Part shown: positions 17,713 through 24,592 of the stretch, in pieces | Layout of the letters: the number at the start of each line of letters is the position of its first letter | Position numbering within the stretch: the stretch's first letter is position 1 | From: Halobacterium zhouii | GTDB lineage: Archaea; Halobacteriota; Halobacteria; Halobacteriales; Halobacteriaceae | Length of the DNA stretch: 64,000 nucleotides | Direction of reading: 5' to 3' | Assembly (NCBI RefSeq): GCF_021249405.1 | Contig: NZ_CP089594.1 | Location: 124,001 to 188,000 of the forward strand | The notes under the pieces: model-generated | The model's input: the letters and a program-made list of their open reading frames with translations, nothing else | The model's database searches: none | What the model was told of the DNA's origin: nothing | Made by a program: the position numbers and the translations under genes

Positions 17713-18015
17713 TCACGGGCCGCGGTAGTAGCTTCGCTCGCCGTGCCCGGCGTCCACGATGCGGCGCTCCAGCATCCCGTTGTCCACGAGGGTGTCGAGG
17801 ATGGAACTCACCGTCGCGAGGTCCAGCACGCACCCGACAATACTGTCGAGTTCGGGTTCCTCGACGTTCGCCTCGGACCACCCAGTGTCGATGACCGCCT
17901 CGGTGATCTCGAGGACGTTGTACGCTTCCTCGTGCTCGTGGAGGAAGTGGACGATCTCGTTCTCGATGGAGTAGCGCTCCTCCCCCTGCTCGAACTGCGT
18001 CTTGCTGATGGGCAC
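17713..18015 (-). CDS. Small winged-helix-like protein
   Basis: The 100-residue protein has a helical pattern (ENEIVHFLHEHEEAYNVLEITEAV) then a segment that fits a recognition helix (LDLATVSSILDTLVDNGML) and a beta-hairpin end (ERRIVDAGHGERSYYRG), as in winged helix-turn-helix DNA-binding proteins. Similar small proteins are common in haloarchaea. Its target is unknown. It is convergent with the Rieske gene, 34 bases apart. A leaderless start is possible at the ATG at 18015. Confidence 0.65.
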   Translation of the reverse strand: MPISKTQFEQGEERYSIENEIVHFLHEHEEAYNVLEITEAVIDTGWSEANVEEPELDSIVGCVLDLATVSSILDTLVDNGMLERRIVDAGHGERSYYRGP

Positions 18016-18318
18016 ACCGGGTGTTGGGTGTCGGCGTCCGATAGCGTGTTTACCGAGACGTTGCAGTCAGTCGGCTATCGGCGTTCGTGTGTACAGATGG
18101 TTGGTTGTGCGGGTTTCAGGGCGGGCGGCGTCGTGGCGAATCGGCTTCTTTGGGGTGTGTTAGGGTTCGAGAATAGGGAAAAGGGCGTGTACACGGAAAT
18201 CGGTGTTTCGTGTGCACATTCAGGAATCGATTTCTCAGCGCATCTGACCCCGTGGAGTTGTGTGTAGTTAGCCTAGAAGAGAACCAGTGTTGAAGGAAAA
18301 ATCTCAGTTCTGGTCAGA
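18016..18318. other. Non-coding stretch, lower GC
   Basis: About 300 bases between two minus-strand genes. It is AT-richer than its surroundings, with tracts of A at 18172-18184 and 18295-18301. I see no ORF, hairpin pair or RNA gene that I can defend. Together with the repeat gene after it, it marks the start of an accessory patch. Confidence 0.4.
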
Positions 18319-18912
18319 CTAGCTTTCTGTTTCGGCGGAAGGAAACGTACTATGAAGAATTCCGAAGATAAAGACAACTTGATTCAGAGAAGGAGAGGGA
18401 TCATAATAAGAGACCGCGAGGTAAGCAATCAGGAGGAGTGTTGACGCTCTGGTGGCGTTTTTCCCTACGACCTCTGTATCAGAGATGCCGAGGGAATCAG
18501 CAATCCATAGCGATATAGAAACTGTAATCTCAATTCCTGCTTCGGCCAACCAGTCTGGTTCTGACTGATTCGCGGTGCTTTTTCGTGTCGTAGTTGCCGT
18601 AGAGAGACTAACGGCGAGTTCCTTCGATGGCTGGTTCAGGGTTGCGAGAGATGCAGCAAGTTCCTTCGATGGCTGGTTCAGGGTTGCGAGAGATGCAGCA
18701 AGTTCCTTCGATGGCTGGTTCAGGGTTGCGAGAGATGCAGCAAGTTCCTCCGACGGCTGGTTCAGGGTCGCGAGAGACGAAGCCAATTCCTTCGACGGCA
18801 GGTTCAGAGTCGCGAAAGATCTAAAGATCGATGAACTCGCCCGATCCATATCGGAGTCCGAGTTGCTCTTTTTCTCGTCCGACGGGCCGGACTCCTCATC
18901 TGAATCTGTCAT
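18319..18912 (-). CDS. Membrane protein with five 14-residue tandem repeats
   Basis: After a Ser/Asp-rich start, the N-terminal half consists of tandem copies of a unit close to SKELAASLATLNQP, about five in register from residue 29 to 98. The unit has spaced Leu and Ala residues that could form an amphipathic helix. The C-terminal half has two or three hydrophobic segments (ITVSISLWIADSLGI, ASTLLLIAYLAVSYY, VVFIFGILHSTF), so it is probably membrane-bound. The GC content and residue choice (Lys, Asn, Ser) differ from the neighbours, suggesting recent transfer. I know no function. Repeat number is probably variable between strains. Confidence 0.6.
   Translation of the reverse strand: MTDSDEESGPSDEKKSNSDSDMDRASSSIFRSFATLNLPSKELASSLATLNQPSEELAASLATLNQPSKELAASLATLNQPSKELAASLATLNQPSKELAVSLSTATTTRKSTANQSEPDWLAEAGIEITVSISLWIADSLGISDTEVVGKNATRASTLLLIAYLAVSYYDPSPSLNQVVFIFGILHSTFPSAETES
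18619..18828. repeat. Five tandem 42-bp repeats inside the gene 18319-18912
   Basis: Units start at 18619, 18661, 18703, 18745 and 18787. The first three are identical over 42 bases and the last two diverge progressively. The 42-base length keeps the reading frame. Identical units point to recent expansion by slippage or unequal exchange. Confidence 0.9.
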
Positions 18913-18986
18913 CCGGTATCACTCGTCCTTCTACCAAGTGAGGGTTCGGTATGAACGTTTCTCACACAGTCGCCGATTTTCATATG

Positions 18987-19052
18987 GCGGTGTGTCCGCT
19001 GTTCTGGCGAACAGCGGTGCGGCGTGTTTTGAATTGGTGGCCTTAGCCACAC
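18987..19052. repeat. Double-hairpin element, copy A
   Basis: It contains a perfect stem (CCGCTGTTC, loop TGGC, GAACAGCGG), then a T-run, then a second stem GTGGC-CTTA-GCCAC. A copy with 52 of 66 identical bases and no gaps lies at 23741-23806, with the last 16 bases identical. Copy A lies between the start of the repeat gene (minus) and the start of the zinc-ribbon gene (plus), so it is not placed as a simple terminator. It may be a small mobile relic or a non-coding RNA. Confidence 0.6.
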
Positions 19053-19108
19053 CCTCGAAGTGACACTCCGGCGGAACATTGACGTGCCGACACTGAGTGG
19101 CCTCGCGT

Positions 19109-19618
19109 ATGTCGGGGGACGAACGCGACGACCACGGGGCAAACGGCCACAGGAAACGCCACACCCACCCGAAACCGCACAACCGGACCGGGACCGCGCA
19201 GTTCAACGGCCTCGCCGTCATCTTCCGGGTGCTGTCCCGGGTCATCCCGCCGAAGTTCTTCGACGTGATTTTCGGCGCGGCGACGGTCGGCGGTGCCGGC
19301 GCGGTGGCGTACTGGCTCTGGACCGACGTGCAGGCGAACTTCCCGAGCGAGGCGTTCAGCATCCCCGAGTACGTGATTCCGGCGTTCGTGGCGTTCGCCG
19401 TCGGCGCGGTGTACCTCGGACTGCGTCGCGACTCCCAGTGCCCGCAGTGCGGTGCGGTGTTCTCGCTGCGGCGCGAGGAGGTCGAACTGGAACGCGACCA
19501 GCACCCGGAGGCGCCCGACGAACTCCTCGTGCGTCGAGACGCCTCGTGTGCGCAGTGTAGCTATGAGAACGGGGAGAAGTTCTGGCGGGAGGAGTCCGAG
19601 CAACCCGAACTGCAGTAG
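19109..19618 (+). CDS. Membrane protein with C-terminal zinc ribbon
   Basis: The 169-residue protein has a His-rich, charged N-terminus, two membrane segments (FFDVIFGAATVGGAGAVAYW and IPEYVIPAFVAFAVGAVYLG) and a C-terminal domain with two CxxC pairs, CPQCGAVF and CAQCSYE, which fits a zinc ribbon. The domain sits next to the metal-transport genes but no family name can be given. I chose the ATG at 19109 (MSGDERDDHG); a GTG at 19097 is possible. It converges on the DUF4396 gene with 28 bases between the stops. Confidence 0.65.
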   Translation: MSGDERDDHGANGHRKRHTHPKPHNRTGTAQFNGLAVIFRVLSRVIPPKFFDVIFGAATVGGAGAVAYWLWTDVQANFPSEAFSIPEYVIPAFVAFAVGAVYLGLRRDSQCPQCGAVFSLRREEVELERDQHPEAPDELLVRRDASCAQCSYENGEKFWREESEQPELQ

Positions 19619-19646
19619 GGGCGGCGGTGTCGACACCCGGGGCGCG

Positions 19647-20351
19647 TCAGGCCATCCCGTGCTTCCAGCCGATCTTGACCAGCAGCGCGTTCATCGGGTA
19701 CGTGAAAACCGCGCCGACCAGGAGGCCGAGCGCCCCGAAGCCCCAGAACGCGGCCTCGGTCGGGTCCGGGGGCGGATGCCCGGCGACTGCCGGAGTGACG
19801 TACCGCATCACGAGTCCCATCCCGAGCATCACCGTAATCATCGAGAAGAACTCGGCACGCCCACCCTTCAGGACGGCCTCGACCCAGCCGATGTCCTCCA
19901 TCTTCTTGAACGACACCGACTGGAACAGGAACCATCCGAACGCGAACCCGACCGCGTACTCGACCCAGAACTCGACCCAGAAGGAGGTGTCGAGCAGGCG
20001 CATCGCGGCCATCGCGGTTATGATACCGAGGCCGTCTCCACCCACGCAGTGGACCACGGCCCCGGTCACCTTCCGGCGTGGCTTCGAGACGTACTCGTGG
20101 TGGGCCGACGCCGCGTCCTCGCCCTCCACGTCGGCGATACCCGGCGGGCGACACGTCCACCAGTAGAGGGCGAGTCCGATCACCGAGAAGAAGAAGACGA
20201 TGATGGGCCACGCCCCCTTCAGCGCGGTGTTCACGTTGGTGTTGACCGACAGCGTGTCGCGCAACACCCAGACCGCGCCGAGCAGTCCGATGGTGTACCA
20301 GGGAACGACGAACCACGGTTTCGTGAGGAAGTTCAGGAACTCGAAGGTCAT
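19647..20351 (-). CDS. DUF4396 membrane protein
   Basis: This 234-residue protein has about six membrane segments. The Cys-containing stretch VTGAVVHCVGGDGLGIITAM and FWVEFWVEYAVGFAFGWFLFQ are typical of DUF4396, a family often seen beside heavy-metal transporters. An external or loop Cys and His pair (TCRPPG, HHEYV) could bind metal. It lies 63 bases downstream of the YHS permease on the same strand, and the two probably share a transcript and a role in copper or related metal handling. The reaction is unknown. Confidence 0.78.
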   Translation of the reverse strand: MTFEFLNFLTKPWFVVPWYTIGLLGAVWVLRDTLSVNTNVNTALKGAWPIIVFFFSVIGLALYWWTCRPPGIADVEGEDAASAHHEYVSKPRRKVTGAVVHCVGGDGLGIITAMAAMRLLDTSFWVEFWVEYAVGFAFGWFLFQSVSFKKMEDIGWVEAVLKGGRAEFFSMITVMLGMGLVMRYVTPAVAGHPPPDPTEAAFWGFGALGLLVGAVFTYPMNALLVKIGWKHGMA

Positions 20352-20414
20352 GGGGTATCGTGAATCGCTAGGTGGTTCTCCGGCGTTTCGCCGGGGCGAT
20401 GTTCGAGTGACCGG

Positions 20415-21740
20415 TCAGTCGGCGGGGTGAGCGTGCTCGCCGTGTCCTTCCTCCGCGACGTCCGAGCGGTGGAGCCAGTAGAGGACCAGGAAGAGTCCGG
20501 TCGCGAGGACGTTGAGCACCAGTTTGTACCCCATCTCGATCTCCACTTCCGCGATGGTGACCGCCGACGGGTCCGGGATGATGCCCGCGCCGAGGAACAG
20601 GAAGTGGATGACGAACCCCGTAAGCACCGCCGCGGCGAATATCATCCCCGACAGGACGGCCGCGAATTTCGTGCCGTAGTACTCGCGGTACGCGTCCACG
20701 ATCGGCGGCACGATGAGGTCGGCGTAGATGTAGGAGAGCACCGACCCGAACGGGAGTCCGTTGCTGAACAACACCGCGGCGAACGGAACGTTCCCCACCG
20801 AACAGACGAACGTGGCGACGCCGATGCCAGCGCCCAGGACTGCAGTCCAGAAGACGTACACCGGTAGCCCGAACGTCGCTCCGGAGAACACCGTCGTCCA
20901 GACCTGCTCGGGGATGAACCCCGCGACGAGACCGGCGAACACGAACCCGATGGCGATTTCGTCCCAGAGCATCCCCCACTCGGACCACTGCTTGTCCGCC
21001 AGCGCCTTCCATCCCGAGAGCGACGTCGCCTGCTCGCGGATGGTCGTGTTCGCTTCCTCGGGGTCGAAACTGTCCTTGCAGGACGCAGAGCAGAAGTAGT
21101 ACGTCTGGCCGTCGTGCTCGATAGAGTAGTCGGCGTTCTCCGGGTCGACCTCCATCCCGCAGACGGGGTCCCGAGCGGTCAGCGTGTCCTCGTCGAGGAC
21201 GTTCTGGCGCGCCTGCTCGACGACCTCGTCGGGGACGAGGTAGATGAATCCGAACGCCATCAGGCCGATGAGCATGAACCCGCCGACGATGTCGGCGAGC
21301 AGGAACTGCCAGCCGAGCAGGAGCCAGATGACGACGCCGATCTCGATGACGAGATTCGTCGACGCGAACATGAACGCGCCGAGGGTGGCGGCGGCGGACC
21401 CGCCCTTCTTGAAGAGGTTCTTCGCAGTGGCGATGGCGCTGTACGAACACGACGAGGAGACGAATCCGAACAGCGTCCCGTAGCCGAGTTCCCGCGGGCC
21501 GTGACCCTCGAGGAGGTTCGAGATGGTCTCACCGGAGGTCCAGGCTTCGACGCCGCCGGCGATCGCGAACCCGATGACCAGCGCCCACCACGTGATCCAC
21601 GCCATCGCGGCGGTCGTCGTCACGAACTGCCGTGTGCTCTCGACGAAGAACGTCGACAACGGCTTCGTCGTGGTGAACACGCCGATGGCGACAGTCGCGA
21701 GCGCGATGACCGAGAGTATCGCGTAGTCCGTTCGGTCCAT
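20415..21740 (-). CDS. Metal permease (DUF318/ArsP-like) with an inserted YHS domain
   Basis: The permease halves each have several membrane segments with the family marks FGFVSSSCSYSAIATAKNLF and GVATFVCSVGNVPFAAVLF, where the Cys-Ser pairs lie in a likely transport path. Between them, after LVPDEVVEQAR, sits a YHS domain: DPVCGMEVDPENA and YYFCSASCKDSF. YHS and TRASH-like domains bind copper or similar soft metals. This split layout suggests a metal-gated or metal-delivering permease, and the related SO_0444 proteins are thought to be Cu/Zn efflux proteins. The last residues include a short His-rich tail (GEHAHPAD). It pairs with DUF4396 downstream. The start ATG at 21740 has no clear TATA box nearby. 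Confidence 0.85.
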   Translation of the reverse strand: MDRTDYAILSVIALATVAIGVFTTTKPLSTFFVESTRQFVTTTAAMAWITWWALVIGFAIAGGVEAWTSGETISNLLEGHGPRELGYGTLFGFVSSSCSYSAIATAKNLFKKGGSAAATLGAFMFASTNLVIEIGVVIWLLLGWQFLLADIVGGFMLIGLMAFGFIYLVPDEVVEQARQNVLDEDTLTARDPVCGMEVDPENADYSIEHDGQTYYFCSASCKDSFDPEEANTTIREQATSLSGWKALADKQWSEWGMLWDEIAIGFVFAGLVAGFIPEQVWTTVFSGATFGLPVYVFWTAVLGAGIGVATFVCSVGNVPFAAVLFSNGLPFGSVLSYIYADLIVPPIVDAYREYYGTKFAAVLSGMIFAAAVLTGFVIHFLFLGAGIIPDPSAVTIAEVEIEMGYKLVLNVLATGLFLVLYWLHRSDVAEEGHGEHAHPAD

Positions 21741-21929
21741 GTCTCTAAATACGGGTTACCGGACTAACTCGATTGTGGCACGAATCTTCGGGGTGTCTCG
21801 GTGCGTAGATTTTGAAATCCAAAGTTCGCTCTCGCTGTTCAGGGCGGACTCAAACCGTGGTGAGTACGCGAGGGAGTCTGGACGCCGTCGTCACAGGAAG
21901 CGCTAGTGGGTCGGTCCGGCGACCCGAGA

Positions 21930-22208
21930 TTATCCCTCACGTTCGAGCAACTCCTCGGCGTCCTCCTGCAGCGACTCCTCGAGGCCGCCGGTCTCCGCGA
22001 GCGTCGCCAGCAGGTCGTCACAGTCGGCGTCCGCCATGCCGTTCAGCGCGCGGCGGCGCAGCGACCCGCGCAGGCCACTTAGTTGCACGAGCAGCGCGAG
22101 TTTCTCGCACTCGCCGGCCGAGATCAGGTCGTCGATCGCGTCCTCGCGTTCGTGGCGGCTCGGCGTCTTGTTCACCGCCGTCCTGAAGTTCTCCTTCGCG
22201 GAAGCCAT
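21930..22208 (-). CDS. Small helical protein of unknown function
   Basis: The 92-residue product is nearly all helix, acidic at both ends and with basic residues in the middle (GLRGSLRRRALNG). I do not recognise it. The frame is open up to 22349, but the ATG at 22208 (MASAKENFRTAVN) is the best start, because upstream residues do not look protein-like. It is divergent from the lipoprotein gene at 22498. Confidence 0.5.
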   Translation of the reverse strand: MASAKENFRTAVNKTPSRHEREDAIDDLISAGECEKLALLVQLSGLRGSLRRRALNGMADADCDDLLATLAETGGLEESLQEDAEELLEREG

Positions 22209-22497
22209 CGTCCCCTGTACGACGGCCGTATCGGGAATAAGTTCTCCGGCTGAAACGGCGAGAGTGTGTTGTTTGGTGGGGACGAACCTGGAGAAACGAG
22301 TCTGTGATTGGGGCGCAAAATCGATGGAGACGATGACTCGTGTGTACATGGTGGTGGGTGTTCGGACGTCGAAGCAGTCCCGGTTCGTCGGCCGTCGTCG
22401 AAGGCCCCGCTACAGCGACAGAGAATCAGGAGACAAGGTAGGGAAGACAATCGGTAGACCACGAAGTATTTACAGTGTTACATTGTGGTTTCGTTTT
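22209..22497. other. Divergent promoter region
   Basis: About 290 bases between divergent genes. The plus-strand promoter has TATTTA at 22467-22472, 28 bases before the start at 22498, which fits a leaderless lipoprotein message. No other feature is visible. Confidence 0.5.
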
Positions 22498-23682
22498 ATG
22501 AGGTCCCCGACACGACGCGCGGCGCTCGCCGTCTGCGTCGCCCTCCTCCTCGTCACCGCCGGCTGTAGCGGCGGGACGACCCCGACTAGCACTACCACGT
22601 CGCCCGACACCACCACGACCGGTGCCACCACCACGACCAGCGCCCCGGCCACCACAACTTCGACCGGCACCTGGTCGCCGAACGCCAGCGTGGAGCAGTA
22701 CCCGCCGGGCGTCGCGGCGAACGGCACGCTCACGAACCGCACCACCCTCCTCAACGCGCACTTCGACGCGACGGCGAACGAATCGGTAGTGCACACTATC
22801 GAATCGAAGACCGCGAACGAGCACGTCGTCCGCCGCTTCGCACACGCCGCGGGCGGGATGCCGACCTACCGCACAGTCAATCGCACGACCGACGGAAAGC
22901 AGTTTGTGACGGAGTCCTACCTGACGCGCTCGAACTGCTACAGCCGGGCCGCCGTCCCCAACCGAACGGTGTACACCGTCACGCAGAACTCCACCTCCTA
23001 CGGCAACTACTGTAGACCAAACGGCCCATTCGTGGGCCCACGGCTCCACCTCGATTCCGCCCTCATGGCCGGGAACTACAGCGTCAACGGCACCGTCGAA
23101 CGCAACGGCCGGACGCTCGTCCAACTCACCGCCGACGAACCCTCGAAGAAAGCGAAGGAACTGTCGACGACGTCGTACGAGGGGACGGCGCTCGTCACGC
23201 CCGAGGGCGTCATCTACAGTGTCGATATGTCCATGGTCCAGGAGATCGACGACAGCAAAGAATCCTACGAGGAGTCGATGACGCTCGACACCAGCGTCGA
23301 CTGGTCCGGGCCGCCGCCGTGGATGGGCGACCTCCCACATCTCTCGATCTCGGTGGTCGAAGACGGGCACGCGCTCGAAATCCGGAACACCGGCGGGCCA
23401 GCCCTCCCGGCGAACGTGTCGTTCGAGGTCTACGTGGAAAACGCGACCGAGCACCGGGTGCCCCACATCAGCCCTCTTGGCGAGCACGGGACCGTCACCA
23501 CTGACGCGCGACTCGAGTCCGGCGACGCCGTCTACGTGACTGCGGGGGCCGATGGAAACGCCTCGTCGTTCGCACTCCACAACGAGCAGGCGCGCGGGGA
23601 GTACACCTTCACGGCCGTCATGGTGTACGGTGAGCACGGGAACACCGTCTACTCGCTGGTGACGGGCACTCGGGGCTGGTGA
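22498..23682 (+). CDS. Secreted lipoprotein with Thr-rich spacer
   Basis: The N-terminus MRSPTRRAALAVCVALLLV followed by TAGCSGG is a lipoprotein signal; the paired Arg residues are not in the usual Tat spacing. A Thr/Ser/Pro-rich spacer of about 45 residues follows. The remaining 330 residues are beta-rich with paired Cys residues (SNCYSRA, YGNYCRP) that may bond. The body resembles haloarchaeal DUF7537-like lipoproteins but I cannot be sure. I chose the ATG at 22498 because a TATA box lies 28 bases upstream; the frame runs open further upstream but lacks signal-peptide features. Confidence 0.7.
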   Translation: MRSPTRRAALAVCVALLLVTAGCSGGTTPTSTTTSPDTTTTGATTTTSAPATTTSTGTWSPNASVEQYPPGVAANGTLTNRTTLLNAHFDATANESVVHTIESKTANEHVVRRFAHAAGGMPTYRTVNRTTDGKQFVTESYLTRSNCYSRAAVPNRTVYTVTQNSTSYGNYCRPNGPFVGPRLHLDSALMAGNYSVNGTVERNGRTLVQLTADEPSKKAKELSTTSYEGTALVTPEGVIYSVDMSMVQEIDDSKESYEESMTLDTSVDWSGPPPWMGDLPHLSISVVEDGHALEIRNTGGPALPANVSFEVYVENATEHRVPHISPLGEHGTVTTDARLESGDAVYVTAGADGNASSFALHNEQARGEYTFTAVMVYGEHGNTVYSLVTGTRGW

Positions 23683-23740
23683 ACGAGCGAGAGAACTGAC
23701 GTACCGCGGGCACCGTTCGGGGTTACTGCTACGCTCCGGG

Positions 23741-23806
23741 ACGGTCTGTCTGCTTGTCTGGCGAACAACGGTTCGAGGTTTTTTTGATCAGTGGCCTTAG
23801 CCACAC
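23741..23806. repeat. Double-hairpin element, copy B
   Basis: This is the second copy of the element at 18987-19052, ungapped over 66 bases. The first stem is less perfect here, the T-run is longer (TTTTTTT) and the second stem GTGGC-CTTA-GCCAC is unchanged. It lies between convergent genes, where it could also end transcription. Confidence 0.6.
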
Positions 23807-23819
23807 GGTCCCGACAGCG

Positions 23820-24128
23820 TCACGATAGCCGTCGCGCAACCGCGCGAACGCCCGCGCCGAGCGCGACGGACACGCCGTAGAACGCCAGCAGGATGGCGAG
23901 ATACAACACCGGGTTCGTCGACGCAAGGTCGAGCGTGGCCGCGTTGAGAAGGTTCACCGCGATCACGACGAGGTAGCCCGGGAGCGCGAGGGCGCGAACC
24001 ACGGCGAGGAGTGCGCTGCCGTCGGGAATGTCGACGAGAGCGACCACCCAGAAGGCGCTGAGTAGCGCGAATACCACCCATACCGACGGGTGGGTCAGCG
24101 CGCGTCTCGCTCGCGGATTGACTGCCAT
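23820..24128 (-). CDS. Small membrane protein of unknown function
   Basis: The 102-residue protein has three hydrophobic segments: VWVVFALLSAFWVVALV, LALPGYLVVIAVNLLNAATL and LYLAILLAFYGVSVALGAGV. It starts with a basic stretch (MAVNPRARRALTH) and ends basic. There is no family I recognise. The start ATG at 24128 lies 48 bases past the stop of the small membrane gene ending at 24176 on the same strand, so the two may be one transcript. Confidence 0.55.
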   Translation of the reverse strand: MAVNPRARRALTHPSVWVVFALLSAFWVVALVDIPDGSALLAVVRALALPGYLVVIAVNLLNAATLDLASTNPVLYLAILLAFYGVSVALGAGVRAVARRLS

Positions 24129-24175
24129 GCGTGGAGCGACAGAGCTAGTTCAGATAACTGTTCTGCCAGGCCGGC

Positions 24176-24403
24176 CTACCCCGCGAGTTCGAGGAGTTCG
24201 AGCAACAGTTGCGGAATGGCGAGCAACAGCACGCCGGCGACGATGAGCGCGGCGGGAATCCACAGCAGCGACCAGTTCGCGAACAGCCAGAGCGCCAAGC
24301 CCGCGAGGACGGCGAGCAGACCGATGATGCGGAAGAGCCACACGAACGCGCCCTCGAGTCCGGCGTCCTGTGCCATCTCCGCGGCTTCGAGTACTTCGTC
24401 CAT
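24176..24403 (-). CDS. Small two-pass membrane protein
   Basis: The 75-residue protein has two hydrophobic segments (FRIIGLLAVLAGLALWLFA and LLWIPAALIVAGVLLLAI) after an acidic N-terminus. I chose the ATG at 24403 (MDEVLEAAEMA) because a TATA-like CATAAG on the minus strand (plus strand 24428-24433) is 28 bases upstream; an ATG at 24415 is possible. No family is recognised. It is divergent from the P-type ATPase. Confidence 0.55.
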   Translation of the reverse strand: MDEVLEAAEMAQDAGLEGAFVWLFRIIGLLAVLAGLALWLFANWSLLWIPAALIVAGVLLLAIPQLLLELLELAG

Positions 24404-24493
24404 GTGCAGCGGCACTCAGCGGAGCCACTTATGTCGTCGGGCCAGCGCCGGGTCACCCCGGAACCGCCCACCGCTGGTCTCGAGTACGACACG

Positions 24494-24506
24494 GAGTTAA
24501 TAACTC
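24494..24506. promoter_or_regulatory. Palindrome GAGTTAATAACTC upstream of the P-type ATPase
   Basis: A perfect 13-base palindrome lies between the small membrane gene and the ATPase, followed by GTAC-N7-GTAC at 24514-24528. The ATPase TATA box (TTAATAA) is at 24562-24568, 28 bases before the ATG at 24593. The palindrome is placed for a metal-responsive regulator acting from upstream. Confidence 0.4.
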
Positions 24507-24592
24507 GAACCCAGTACATTGCTAGTACGTGCCACCTGTGCCGGCTCTAGTAACAGCTGAATTAATAACCTAGTAGTGGCTACGCTCAGCCA

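Noticed and set aside
18619..18828. CRISPR-like array
   Set aside because: The 42-bp units are contiguous without spacers and keep a protein frame, so this is a coding tandem repeat.
18909..19142. Minus-strand frame across hairpin element A, similar to one across copy B (WLRP and RCSP)
   Set aside because: The likeness follows from the shared DNA element; the frames have no conserved start and the rest differs, so I do not call a protein.
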